From assembly GCF_009796865.1 (NCBI RefSeq), contig NZ_CP047028.1:1116001-1180000 (forward strand): a stretch of DNA of 64,000 nucleotides, written 5' to 3'. The stretch comes from Formosa sp. L2A11. Lineage in GTDB: Bacteria > Bacteroidota > Bacteroidia > Flavobacteriales > Flavobacteriaceae. Shown one piece after another: positions 36,701 to 44,818 of this stretch (positions are counted from its first letter, which is position 1; each line of letters opens with the position of its first letter). The notes beneath the pieces are model-generated. The model did no database searches. It was not told where the DNA came from and saw nothing but the letters and a program-made list of their open reading frames with translations. The translations under genes were made by a program, and so were the position numbers.

Positions 36701-37146
36701 GAACAGATAAACAGGGTGATGGTAATGGTGCTAAGCAAGAGGAAATGAGTGGAGAATTGTTTGGTATTTATCAGCGTCAGCAAGAACTCAGAAATCAATT
36801 AGAAGAACGTTTGGCTAAAGAAGGATTAACTCCTGATGGTAGACGCTTATTACGACAGATGGAAGATGTAGAAATGGATTTATTAAATGATGGTTTTACA
36901 GAAAAGACCCTTGAAAAAATGCTGAATTTTGAACATCAATTATTAAAATTACAAGAGGCTACTTTTCAACAAGAACAAGAAAATAAGCGTGAATCTAAAA
37001 CTAATTTTGATTCGTTTACTAACACCACTTTAGATAAATTACCACAGGCAAAACAATATTTTAATACTACTGAGATATTAAACAGACAAGTCCTACCTTT
37101 GCAGCAGAGTTTTAAAAATAAAGTGCAACTGTATTTTAATAAATAA
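33757..37146 (+). CDS. DUF4175 family membrane protein, TTG start
   Basis: A 1129-residue envelope protein. Three N-terminal membrane segments (residues 22-42, 53-73 and about 152-170) are followed by an extracytoplasmic beta-rich part (200-480). A very long Lys/Glu/Gln-rich coiled-coil and low-complexity region follows (about 485-1110), including a Gly/Glu stretch near 960-1000. The start is TTG at 33757 (MDNFKIIVEKLEAFIRRYYT): no in-frame ATG precedes the first membrane segment, and the family normally begins at this point. Function unknown. It is closely followed by ybeY (2-base gap). Confidence 0.85.
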   Translation: MDNFKIIVEKLEAFIRRYYTNELIKGTILFFSIGLLYFLLTLLVEHFLWLSQSARAVLFWLFILVEVLLFVKFIILPITKLFKLQKGINYEEASKLIGNHFPEVNDKLLNVLQLHEDTSKSELLLASINQKASELSPVPFKLAVNFNQNIKYLKYAIIPVLLILIFVIIGKINWFTDSYKRVVDYKTAYEPPAPFQFFVVNENLNGIENKDFTLLINTAGRVIPEQAEIVFNNETYILKDKGSGAFEYVFNTLKKNITFQLQANGVRSKPYKIFIVAVPTLLGFDMFLEYPAYTKKKNEILKSSGNAIVPQGTKVTWKLKTKSTNQVQLFSLDTINFEKLNDNFVASKQVVSNFNYSLSTSNNNLQNYENLSFAIDVIKDQFPELKVQMVRDTVDLKTMYFNGQLSDDYGLKKLNLVYFETDKASELNTISIPISKSNVDQFITAFPNQLKLKEGVSYSLYFEVFDNDQFHNYKRTKSEVFSYREKTLIETKNSQLEQQKSSIQDLNNTLKKFDENQKNIDNISKTQKTKKSLNFNDKKQIQQVLKRQEQQEKMMKNFNKSFQENLDEFDKENKEDPLKDELKKRLKENEEQLKQDERLLDELEKLQDKISEEELSTKFKYLSNQNKKQKRSLEQLVELTKRFYVAKKMEKVQQDLETLGDEQIKQSEKSKDENTSKNQDELNSKFEDLKKQLDALAKENTDLKKPMDFLRDDKTESEIDELQKEASEDLKESESDENNSPENSEQNAKKKQKQSGQKMKQMSASMQKSMQMDSGEQMEEDAQMLRQILDNLLIFSFDEEALMKEFKSIDANHNNYAKKLRRQHVLREYFEHVDDSLFSLSLRQPMLSEQVNNEISELYYYLDTSLEEFSENLIFQGVSSQQHVFSSANVLADLLSNILDNMEDQMNSSSSSGQGSKSKQSGKSEDQLQDIIMSQDQLNKQMQQQMQSEGSKKGDGKEQEGEPGERGESGSNGEEQNGEQGGTDKQGDGNGAKQEEMSGELFGIYQRQQELRNQLEERLAKEGLTPDGRRLLRQMEDVEMDLLNDGFTEKTLEKMLNFEHQLLKLQEATFQQEQENKRESKTNFDSFTNTTLDKLPQAKQYFNTTEILNRQVLPLQQSFKNKVQLYFNK

Positions 37147-37148
37147 CC

Positions 37149-37559
37149 ATGATATATTTTAATTATGAAACCGATTTCGAATTGGTTAATGAAGATTTGT
37201 TAGCAACTTGGATTAACAAGACTATAGAAGAAGAAGGGTGTAAAGAAGGAGAAATTAACTATATCTTTTGTGACGATGAATACCTTCATAAACTTAATGT
37301 AGAGTTTTTGGATCACGACACTTTAACAGATGTTATTAGTTTTGATTACTGCGTTGGTAAGGAAATTCATGGAGATATTTATATATCTGTAGAGCGTGTT
37401 AAGGATAATGCTTTAGATTTTAAAACACAGTTTGAAGACGAAATTCACCGTGTTATTGTACATGGCGTTTTGCACTATTGTGGTTATAAAGATAAGACAG
37501 ACGACGCTGCAAAATTAATGCGTATTAAGGAAGAACATTATCTTTCTAAACTTAAATAA
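37149..37559 (+). CDS. ybeY: rRNA maturation RNase YbeY
   Basis: A 136-residue zinc endoribonuclease needed for 16S rRNA 3' maturation and ribosome quality control. The metal motif is HGVLHYCGYKDKTD near residue 103, a variant of the common HGxLHLxGYDH, with Lys-Asp-Lys where Asp-His is usual. DTLTDVISFDY and GDIYISVERV are the other conserved blocks. Co-transcribed with the DUF4175 gene upstream. A parS palindrome lies just after its stop. Confidence 0.93.
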   Translation: MIYFNYETDFELVNEDLLATWINKTIEEEGCKEGEINYIFCDDEYLHKLNVEFLDHDTLTDVISFDYCVGKEIHGDIYISVERVKDNALDFKTQFEDEIHRVIVHGVLHYCGYKDKTDDAAKLMRIKEEHYLSKLK

Positions 37560-37571
37560 TCTACACTTTAC

Positions 37572-37599
37572 TTCAATTGTTCCACGTGGAACAATTGAA
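37572..37599. other. parS: parS centromere-like site, upstream of mnmG
   Basis: A 28-base perfect palindrome whose 16-base core TGTTCCACGTGGAACA (37578-37593) matches the bacterial chromosomal parS consensus TGTTNCACGTGNAACA exactly. It is the binding and nucleation site of ParB. It lies between ybeY and mnmG. A second copy follows mnmG. Confidence 0.9.
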
Positions 37600-37624
37600 A
37601 ATTATAATATTAAATTTAATAAAA

Positions 37625-39496
37625 ATGTTCGATAAAGTTTACGATGTAATTGTTGTTGGAGCAGGACATGCGGGTAGTGAAGCTGCTGCATCTGCTGCAA
37701 ATATGGGAAGTAGTACATTGTTAATTACAATGAATTTGCAAAACATTGCACAAATGTCTTGTAACCCTGCGATGGGTGGAATTGCTAAAGGTCAAATTGT
37801 AAGAGAGATTGATGCACTTGGTGGTTACAGCGGAATAGTAAGTGATACTTCTGCTATACAATTTAAGATGCTTAATAAGTCTAAAGGACCTGCAATGTGG
37901 AGTCCAAGAGTACAAAGTGATCGTATGCGTTTTGCAGAAGATTGGAGAATGATGCTTGAGGGGACGCCTAATTTAGACTTCTATCAGGACATGGTTTCTG
38001 GGTTAATTATAGAAGATAATAAAGTTGCTGGTGTAATTACATCTTTAGGAATTAAAGTAAAATGTAAGTCTGTTGTATTAACAAATGGTACGTTTTTAAA
38101 TGGCTTAATTCATATTGGAGATAAGAATTTTGGTGGAGGTAGAGCAGGTGAAAGAGCTGCTACAGGAATTACAGAACAGTTGGTAGATTTAGGTTTTCAA
38201 TCTGGTAGAATGAAGACCGGAACTCCGCCTCGAGTAGATGGACGTTCTTTAGATTATTCTAAAATGATTGAGCAACCTGGAGATGTTTCTCCTGAAAAAT
38301 TTTCATATTCTAATGTAACAAAACCATTAACAAATCAGCGTTCTTGCCACATGACTTATACTAGTCTTTTGGTTCATGATTTGTTGCGTGAAGGTTTTGA
38401 TCGTTCACCAATGTTTAATGGTAGAATTAAAAGTTTAGGACCTAGATATTGTCCGTCTATAGAAGATAAAATTAATCGTTTTGCAGATAAAGATCGTCAT
38501 CAATTATTTATAGAGCCTGAAGGTTGGAATACTTGCGAAGTGTATGTAAATGGTTTTTCTACTTCACTTCCGGAAGATGTTCAATTTAAAGCATTACGTT
38601 CTGTAGTTGGATTTGAAAAAGTAAAATTCTTTAGACCAGGTTACGCTATCGAGTATGATTATTTTCCGCCAACACAATTAAAACACACCTTAGAAACTAA
38701 GTTGGTTGAAGGTTTATATTTTGCTGGTCAGATTAACGGAACAACAGGATATGAAGAAGCAGCTTCTCAAGGTTTAATGGCTGGTATAAATGCAGCGCTA
38801 AAAGTACAAGAACGCGACGAGTTTGTTCTTAAAAGAAACGAAGCTTACATTGGTGTTTTAATAGACGATTTAATTACTAAAGGAACAGAAGAGCCTTATA
38901 GAATGTTTACGTCTCGTGCAGAATATAGAACGTTGCTTAGACAGGATAATGCAGATTTTAGATTAACTCCAAAAGGTTTTGAATTGGGATTAGCTTCAGA
39001 AAAACGTTTAAGACGTATGGAAGATAAGCATGAGAAATCTGAAAAATTTGTTCAATTCTTTAAAGACTTAAGTGTGAAACCAGAGGTAATAAATCCAATT
39101 TTAGAAAGTAAAGAGTCTGCAGTTGTAAATCAATCTGGAAAATTATTTAAAGTATTTGCGCGACCAAATATTGAAATGAATGATGTGCGTAAGATTCCTG
39201 AAATAGATCAATATATTAAAGAGCATGATTTAGATCGTGAAATTATAGAGCAAACAGAAATTCAAGTTAAGTACGCTGGTTATATTCAAAAGGAAAAAAA
39301 CAACGCCGATAAATTAACGCGATTAGAAGATATTAAAATTCCTGCTAATTACGATTACTCTCAGATTAAATCTATGAGTTTTGAAGCACGTGAAAAACTG
39401 AAAAAAATTCAGCCTACAAGTATTTCTCAAGCATCAAGAATTAGTGGTGTTTCTCCTAACGATATTTCTGTTTTATTAGTTTATATGGGACGATAA
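37625..39496 (+). CDS. mnmG: tRNA uridine-5-carboxymethylaminomethyl modification enzyme MnmG
   Basis: A 623-residue FAD enzyme that, with MnmE, makes the cmnm5U34 modification of tRNA wobble uridine. The FAD-binding VIVVGAGHAGSEAA is at the N-terminus. SCNPAMGGIAKGQIVREIDALGG and MKTGTPPRVDG are the family signatures, with the C-terminal helical domain ending SGVSPNDISVLLVYMG. I take the ATG at 37625 as start; a frame extension to a TTG at 37577 would run through the parS palindrome and adds residues not expected. parS sites lie just before and just after the gene. Confidence 0.96.
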   Translation: MFDKVYDVIVVGAGHAGSEAAASAANMGSSTLLITMNLQNIAQMSCNPAMGGIAKGQIVREIDALGGYSGIVSDTSAIQFKMLNKSKGPAMWSPRVQSDRMRFAEDWRMMLEGTPNLDFYQDMVSGLIIEDNKVAGVITSLGIKVKCKSVVLTNGTFLNGLIHIGDKNFGGGRAGERAATGITEQLVDLGFQSGRMKTGTPPRVDGRSLDYSKMIEQPGDVSPEKFSYSNVTKPLTNQRSCHMTYTSLLVHDLLREGFDRSPMFNGRIKSLGPRYCPSIEDKINRFADKDRHQLFIEPEGWNTCEVYVNGFSTSLPEDVQFKALRSVVGFEKVKFFRPGYAIEYDYFPPTQLKHTLETKLVEGLYFAGQINGTTGYEEAASQGLMAGINAALKVQERDEFVLKRNEAYIGVLIDDLITKGTEEPYRMFTSRAEYRTLLRQDNADFRLTPKGFELGLASEKRLRRMEDKHEKSEKFVQFFKDLSVKPEVINPILESKESAVVNQSGKLFKVFARPNIEMNDVRKIPEIDQYIKEHDLDREIIEQTEIQVKYAGYIQKEKNNADKLTRLEDIKIPANYDYSQIKSMSFEAREKLKKIQPTSISQASRISGVSPNDISVLLVYMGR

Positions 39497-39524
39497 TTTA
39501 TTTGTTCCACGTGGAACAAATAAA
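39497..39524. other. parS: parS centromere-like site, downstream of mnmG
   Basis: A second 28-base perfect palindrome with the same core TGTTCCACGTGGAACA (39503-39518), starting at the base after the mnmG stop codon. The outer flanks differ from the first copy (TTTATT against TTCAAT), so this is not a plain duplication of flanking DNA. Confidence 0.9.
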
Positions 39525-39608
39525 GATTTTAATCATAAATAACAATAAATAAATAAGTATAACTTGAAATTTTAGAAGTATTTCTTTAGTGCTTCTGTAT
39601 TATAAGTC

Positions 39609-40466
39609 ATGAATAAAATAGTAAACAACGTGTATTTAAAATGTAAAGATTATTCTGTTTCTGGAGAATATTTTGAATTGATTCATGATGCAGATCTTGA
39701 TATTTTAGTAACAACGCCACAACCAAAAGAAGATAAACTTGGAGCGTATTATAAAAGCGAAGATTATATTTCGCATACAGATGCTCAAAGAAATTTGTTT
39801 GAAAAAGCATATCATGCGGTAAAGCGTATTGCGTTAAAACGAAAATTAAATCTTATTAATGGTTTTAAAACAGAAAATAAAACGCTTTTAGATGTTGGGT
39901 GTGGAACAGGAGATTTTCTTCAAATTGCAAAAAATAACGGCTGGAATGTTTATGGTATAGAACCAGATGCAGATGCTCGAAAATTAGCAATTAATAAAGT
40001 AGGGGAGGATGTTCATGATGTATCTAAAACAGATGTGCTTAAAAATAATAGTTTTGATGTGATTTCGCTTTGGCATGTTTTAGAGCATTTACCAAATTTA
40101 GAAACTCACATTGCTAATTATAAAAGACTTTTAAAACCTAATGGTGTTTTAGTTATTGCGGTTCCTAATTTTAAAAGTTACGATGCTGGTTATTATAATT
40201 CGTTTTGGGCAGCTTTTGATGTGCCAAGACATCTTTGGCATTTTAGCCAGACAGGAATTTCTAGACTATTAAGTAAACAAGAATTTAAAGTTGTAAAAAC
40301 ATTGCCTATGATTTTTGATGCGTTTTATGTGAGTTTGCTTTCAGAAAAATATAAAAACGGAAAGATGAACTTTTTAAAAGCTACTAAAATAGGATTACAG
40401 TCTAATATGAAGGCAAAACGTTCGGGCGAGTATTCTTCGCTTATTTATGTGGTTAAAAATAATTAA
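39609..40466 (+). CDS. Class I SAM-dependent methyltransferase
   Basis: A 285-residue soluble methyltransferase. SAM-binding motif I is LLDVGCGTGDFLQIAK at about residue 96, motif II is the acidic GIEPDADA and the later DVISLWHVLEHLPNLE is post-motif II. PNGVLVIAVPNF is motif III. The N-terminal 80 residues (KCKDYSVSGEYFELIHD, LGAYYKSEDYISH) are typical of a Bacteroidota group of unknown substrate. It follows mnmG and the second parS site; a gap of about 110 bases suggests a separate or weakly coupled unit. Confidence 0.87.
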   Translation: MNKIVNNVYLKCKDYSVSGEYFELIHDADLDILVTTPQPKEDKLGAYYKSEDYISHTDAQRNLFEKAYHAVKRIALKRKLNLINGFKTENKTLLDVGCGTGDFLQIAKNNGWNVYGIEPDADARKLAINKVGEDVHDVSKTDVLKNNSFDVISLWHVLEHLPNLETHIANYKRLLKPNGVLVIAVPNFKSYDAGYYNSFWAAFDVPRHLWHFSQTGISRLLSKQEFKVVKTLPMIFDAFYVSLLSEKYKNGKMNFLKATKIGLQSNMKAKRSGEYSSLIYVVKNN

Positions 40467-40664
40467 ATAATCGATTTAAGACGATTTAAGCGTGTTTTAG
40501 GTAGTATAAGCTAAAAGTATATCTCTTATTTTTATTATTTCCTTATATCTTTTTAAAATAAGTCAATTTAAATAAATAAAATCTATTCATAAATATTTAA
40601 TAATAAAAATATCTGATAGTTTGTTAATAGCGTATTATTAGGTTAATAATCGCTCTAACTTTTA

Positions 40665-40672
40665 TATTTTTG
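40665..40672 (+). promoter_or_regulatory. Probable -7 element of the Skp-like gene
   Basis: TATTTTTG matches TAnnTTTG, 24 bases before the start. Just upstream lies a dyad AGCGtATTATTA / TAATAATCGCT (40629-40654) that may be an operator overlapping the -33 region. Confidence 0.45.
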
Positions 40673-40696
40673 TTTTAGAAATAAATTTTAAATAAA

Positions 40697-41212
40697 ATGA
40701 AAAAAATATCTTTATTAGTAATTACATTAATTACTATGGCTTCTTGTCAGCAAACAACAAAAAAAATTGCATTTGTAGACAATTCTAAATTGATCAATGA
40801 ATATCAAGAAAAAATTGATGTAGAAGCAAAATATAAAACAATGATTGAGGCGTCTAATAAAAACACAGACAGTTTAGCCAAAGCATTTCAAGCAGAATAT
40901 CAAGAGTTCCAAACGCAAGCAGCGAAAATGCCTCAAGATAAAGCACAAGCACGTTACCAACAATTAGGGCAAAAACAACAAATGTTGCAACAACAAATTC
41001 AACAAGGTGAGCAACAAATTACTGCGCAAAGCCAAAAAGAAATAGATTCATTAATTTCTAAAGTAAGAAAATTTGTAAAGGATTATGGTAAAACAAATGC
41101 TTACGATTATATTTTAGGTAGTAATGATGCTGGTAGTGTTATGTATGGTAAAGATACAGACGATTTAACAGAAACACTTATTAAAGAATTAAACGCTTCT
41201 TATAAGAAATAG
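40697..41212 (+). CDS. OmpH/Skp-family periplasmic chaperone-like lipoprotein
   Basis: A 171-residue protein with signal MKKISLLVITLITMASC (lipobox Cys17), then KKIAFVDNSKLINEYQ, the beta-strand start typical of OmpH/Skp. The central part is a Gln-rich coiled coil (QKQQMLQQQIQQGEQQI), and the C-terminus again resembles Skp (YDYILGSNDAGSVMYGK). Skp proteins hold unfolded outer-membrane proteins in the periplasm. The lipid anchor suggests a membrane-tethered form. A single-gene unit with its own promoter and terminator. Confidence 0.87.
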   Translation: MKKISLLVITLITMASCQQTTKKIAFVDNSKLINEYQEKIDVEAKYKTMIEASNKNTDSLAKAFQAEYQEFQTQAAKMPQDKAQARYQQLGQKQQMLQQQIQQGEQQITAQSQKEIDSLISKVRKFVKDYGKTNAYDYILGSNDAGSVMYGKDTDDLTETLIKELNASYKK

Positions 41213-41234
41213 TTTAAATAAATTTTTATTTATT

Positions 41235-41267
41235 AAAAGTCAAACATGGTAAACGTGTTTGGCTTTT
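41235..41267 (+). terminator. Rho-independent terminator of the Skp-like gene
   Basis: A 14-bp stem AAAAGTCAAACATG / CGTGTTTGGCTTTT (two G-U pairs) with a 5-base loop and T-run. Confidence 0.85.
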
Positions 41268-41425
41268 TTTATGTCTAACAGTTGGTCTGTTTTTCTATAA
41301 TTATAGTTAACCAAATATTTCTAAATACGTTAAATATCAATATTTTAATGTTTAGTGTAGTTTTTAGTAATGTAATGCGACATAAATTCACTTGTTTTGT
41401 ATTTTAAATTAAAACCGTTATTAAA

Positions 41426-43798
41426 ATGATGAAAGCAATACTTAGTGTTTGTTTTTTGCTTCTTGGTGTAATTGTGCACGCTCAAGAAAATTTCTCTGTA
41501 AGCGGAACTGTAAAAGATTTTTCTAATGGAGAATCTGTTTTTGGTGCATCTGTTTATTTGCAAAATACAAGTAACGGAACCATAACTAATGCATACGGTT
41601 TTTACTCCTTGTCGGCTCCAAAAGGAGTCTATAAACTTGTGGTGTCTTATTTAGGATACAGTACAATTTTAAAAGAAATAGAATTAGATAAAAATCAAAA
41701 TTTCTCTTTTGAATTGAAAGAAGATACGACCTCTTTAGATGAAGTTGTAATCGTAGCAGAAGAGTCTGAAAAGGCAAACATAAGAGATCCGCAAATGAGT
41801 GTGTCTGTTATAAAAGGGGAAACTATTAAAAAAATTCCTGCTGTTTTAGGTGAAGTAGATTTGGTAAAGTCTATACAAATGTTGCCTGGTGTAACAAATA
41901 ACGGAGAAGGTTCTAACGGTTTTAATGTTCGAGGAGGCGCAACAGACCAAAATTTAGTACTTCTGGATGAAGCTATTATTTTTAACGAATCTCATTTATT
42001 CGGGTTCTTCTCTGTCTTTAATGCCGATGTGGTTAAAGATGTGAAGTTGTATAAAGGTAACATACCATCTAATTACGGTGGTCGCGTGTCTTCTGTGTTA
42101 GATATTCGTCAGAAAGAAGGGAATAGTAAAGATTTTCATTTAACGGGCGGAATTGGCTTAATTTCAAGCCGACTTGCTGCAGAAGGTCCCTTATTTAAAA
42201 GTAAAGGGTCTTTTATAGTTGCCGGACGTTCTTCTTATGCGCATTTGTTTTTGCAAGCTGCTGGTCAAGATAACACGGCTTATTTTTATGATATAAATGC
42301 AAAAGGGAATTACGAAATTAATCAGAATAATAAATTATATCTGTCTGGATATTTTGGTCGCGATATTTTAAATTTCTCAGATTCTTTTAAAAATTCTTAT
42401 GGAAATAGTACTTTAAACTTACGTTGGAACCACGTGTTTAACGATAAATTATTTTCAAACTTATCTGCAATCTATAGCATGTATAATTATGGTTTAATTT
42501 TAGATTTTATTGGTTTAGACTGGAAGTCTGATATTAAAAATTTTAATATTAAATACGATTTTAAATATTACCTAAACAACAAAACGACTATCGATTTTGG
42601 AGTAAGCGGAATTAACTATAATTTTAATCCAGGAGAAGTAAGACCTACAGATGATGACTCTTCTATTAATGAAGATATTTTAGATGAGAAACGAGCTTTT
42701 GAAAGCGGAATTTATGCCAACGTGGAACATAAATTTTCTGATAAATTAAATCTTCAATTGGGTTTACGTTTTAGTATGTTTAATCGTTTAGGCGGACAAG
42801 CAATTGCGACTTACGAAAACGATCAGCCAGTGGTTTATAATGAAACATTAGGTATTTATGAAGAAGGTACAACTACTGGAGAGGTAGATTATTCTAAAGG
42901 AGAATCTATAAAAACATTTTCGAATTTCGAACCACGTTTAGGTTTGGCGTATCAGTTAAACGAAACATCTTCGGTTAAATTAGGGTATTCTAGAATTGCC
43001 CAATATTTACATTTATTATCTAACACAGCAAATGCAACGCCTTTAGATGTTTGGACGCCAAGCGGACCGTTTATAGAGCCTCAATTAGCAAATCAATATT
43101 CTGCCGGATATTTTAAAGACTTGTCTAACGGGTTATTTTCTATAGAAACAGAAGTATATTATAAAACGGTAGATAATCGTATAGATTATATAGATGGTTC
43201 AAGTTTAATTGCTCAGAATAATATAGAAACACAAATTTTATCTGGAGAATCTAGAGCGTATGGTTTAGAGTTTTTATTCAGAAAAAATAAAGGAAAATTT
43301 ACAGGATGGTTTGCGTATACATTGTCTAAATCTGAACAAAGAACTCCTGGAGGAACTGCTGGCGGATTAGGAATAAATGCTGGGGAATGGTATAATACAG
43401 CTTACGATAGAACACACGATATTTCTGTAACAGGTTCGTACGATTTATCTGATAAATGGAGTTTTAGTAGTAATTTTATTTTTCAAACTGGGCGACCTAC
43501 AACATATCCTGTTGGCCAGTATGAGTATGAAGGTTTATCTACCGCAGTATACGATAGTCGAAATGCAAACAGATTACCGGCTTATAACAGATTAGATGTT
43601 GCAGCCACTTATACACCCAACCATAAGCCAAATGCAAATTGGAAAGGGGAGTGGGTTTTTAGTATTTATAATTTGTACGATCGTAAAAATGCGGCATCAA
43701 TTTCTTTCGGACAAAATTTAGAAACAGGTGTTAATGAAGCGACTCGAACAGCAATTTTCGGGATAGTGCCATCTGTTACTTATAATTTCAAATTTTAA
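41426..43798 (+). CDS. TonB-dependent receptor with carboxypeptidase-like regulatory domain
   Basis: A 790-residue outer-membrane receptor. After the signal peptide (AILSVCFLLLGVIVHAQ) comes a CarboxypepD-regulatory-like domain at about 22-100 (FSVSGTVKDFSNGESVFGAS). The plug domain at about 120-230 contains NVRGGATDQNLVLLDEA and GNIPSNYGGRVSS, followed by a 22-strand-type beta barrel to the C-terminus ending in Phe. Six bases separate it from the DUF4249 lipoprotein gene, its usual partner. The substrate is unknown: probably a siderophore, peptide or other ligand rather than a polysaccharide, since no SusD or CAZymes adjoin. Confidence 0.92.
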   Translation: MMKAILSVCFLLLGVIVHAQENFSVSGTVKDFSNGESVFGASVYLQNTSNGTITNAYGFYSLSAPKGVYKLVVSYLGYSTILKEIELDKNQNFSFELKEDTTSLDEVVIVAEESEKANIRDPQMSVSVIKGETIKKIPAVLGEVDLVKSIQMLPGVTNNGEGSNGFNVRGGATDQNLVLLDEAIIFNESHLFGFFSVFNADVVKDVKLYKGNIPSNYGGRVSSVLDIRQKEGNSKDFHLTGGIGLISSRLAAEGPLFKSKGSFIVAGRSSYAHLFLQAAGQDNTAYFYDINAKGNYEINQNNKLYLSGYFGRDILNFSDSFKNSYGNSTLNLRWNHVFNDKLFSNLSAIYSMYNYGLILDFIGLDWKSDIKNFNIKYDFKYYLNNKTTIDFGVSGINYNFNPGEVRPTDDDSSINEDILDEKRAFESGIYANVEHKFSDKLNLQLGLRFSMFNRLGGQAIATYENDQPVVYNETLGIYEEGTTTGEVDYSKGESIKTFSNFEPRLGLAYQLNETSSVKLGYSRIAQYLHLLSNTANATPLDVWTPSGPFIEPQLANQYSAGYFKDLSNGLFSIETEVYYKTVDNRIDYIDGSSLIAQNNIETQILSGESRAYGLEFLFRKNKGKFTGWFAYTLSKSEQRTPGGTAGGLGINAGEWYNTAYDRTHDISVTGSYDLSDKWSFSSNFIFQTGRPTTYPVGQYEYEGLSTAVYDSRNANRLPAYNRLDVAATYTPNHKPNANWKGEWVFSIYNLYDRKNAASISFGQNLETGVNEATRTAIFGIVPSVTYNFKF

Positions 43799-43803
43799 TC
43801 ATC

Positions 43804-44658
43804 ATGAAAAATACATTATATATTTGTTTAGGAGTTTTTTTAAGTACGTTTACGGCATGTACAGATGTTGTAGATATAGATGTGCCAACAGCAGAATCTA
43901 GGCTTGTTATAGAGGCTTCTTTAGATGTTGCAAAAGGAACTTTAGGAATGGAGCAAACAATAAAATTAAGCACTACAACTCCGTATTTTGAAACAGATGA
44001 AGAAAATGCTGTAACAGGCGCAGAAGTAACCGTAACACGCGCTAGCGATAATGCGGTTTTTGTTTTCGAAGATCAATTAAATGGTGACTATACAACCACG
44101 TCTTTTGGAGCTTTGTTAGATGAAACTTATACGTTAAATGTAGTTTATAATGGAGAAACTTATACGGCTACAGAAACATTATTACCAACAACAAGTATAA
44201 CGTCTTTAACTCAAAGTAAAGATGGCGGATTTTATTCAGATGCTTTAGAGTTGAATGTGTATTTTAACGATCCTGCAGAAGATACTAATTATTACATTTT
44301 AAGATATTACGAAGTAGGGGATTTGTATCCAACTTTGGTAAGTGTTTCTGATGAGTTTTTAAATGGAAATGAAATTCATTTATTTTTTGAAAAAGCTCCA
44401 GATGATGATGAAGAAGATGAATTTGAAACCGGAGATATTGTAGATGTTAATCTTTATAATGTTTCTGAAACGTATTATAATTACATGGATATATTTATTA
44501 GTCAATCTGGAAGTTCTGGAAATCCGTTTAGTCCTGCTCCTGTAGAGTTACGCGGAAATTGTATAAATATTACAGACGCAGATAATTATCCATACGGTTA
44601 TTTTAGAGTGACTCAAACAGATGCTAAAACGTATACTTTTGTTGAAGACGAAGAGTAA
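43804..44658 (+). CDS. DUF4249 lipoprotein, partner of the TonB receptor
   Basis: A 284-residue lipoprotein (MKNTLYICLGVFLSTFTAC, Cys19, then TDVVDIDVP). The mature part has the Ig-like, beta-rich layout of DUF4249 (SRLVIEASLDV, TGAEVTVTRASDNAVFVFED, TYTLNVVYNGETYTATETLL). It contains an acidic loop DDDEEDEFETGD. DUF4249 proteins are regularly encoded next to TonB receptors and are presumed surface accessory proteins. Strong terminator directly after. Confidence 0.87.
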   Translation: MKNTLYICLGVFLSTFTACTDVVDIDVPTAESRLVIEASLDVAKGTLGMEQTIKLSTTTPYFETDEENAVTGAEVTVTRASDNAVFVFEDQLNGDYTTTSFGALLDETYTLNVVYNGETYTATETLLPTTSITSLTQSKDGGFYSDALELNVYFNDPAEDTNYYILRYYEVGDLYPTLVSVSDEFLNGNEIHLFFEKAPDDDEEDEFETGDIVDVNLYNVSETYYNYMDIFISQSGSSGNPFSPAPVELRGNCINITDADNYPYGYFRVTQTDAKTYTFVEDEE

Positions 44659-44687
44659 TATTTTTTAATAAAACACTTAAAATAATT

Positions 44688-44728
44688 AAGCACAAAATTT
44701 TGAACCAACAGGTGAAAATTTTGTGCTT
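44688..44728 (+). terminator. Terminator of the TonB receptor-DUF4249 operon
   Basis: A 14-bp perfect stem AAGCACAAAATTTT / AAAATTTTGTGCTT with a 13-base loop and a long T-run. Confidence 0.9.
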
Positions 44729-44818
44729 TTTTTATGTGACGAGTTTAAAAATAAAAGGACTAAATACCTTACAATTATAGTAGTGTACGTAATGCATTAT
44801 ATCTATCTAAAAATAAAT

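Noticed and set aside
36484..36798. 104-codon minus-strand open frame inside the DUF4175 gene
   Set aside because: It is the complement of a Glu/Gly/Gln low-complexity coding stretch, is rich in Ser, Thr and Phe for that reason, and has no start context or neighbours.
37577..37624. TTG start 48 bases upstream of the mnmG ATG
   Set aside because: The extension would translate the parS palindrome and does not match the normal MnmG N-terminus; the ATG at 37625 gives a standard 623-residue protein.
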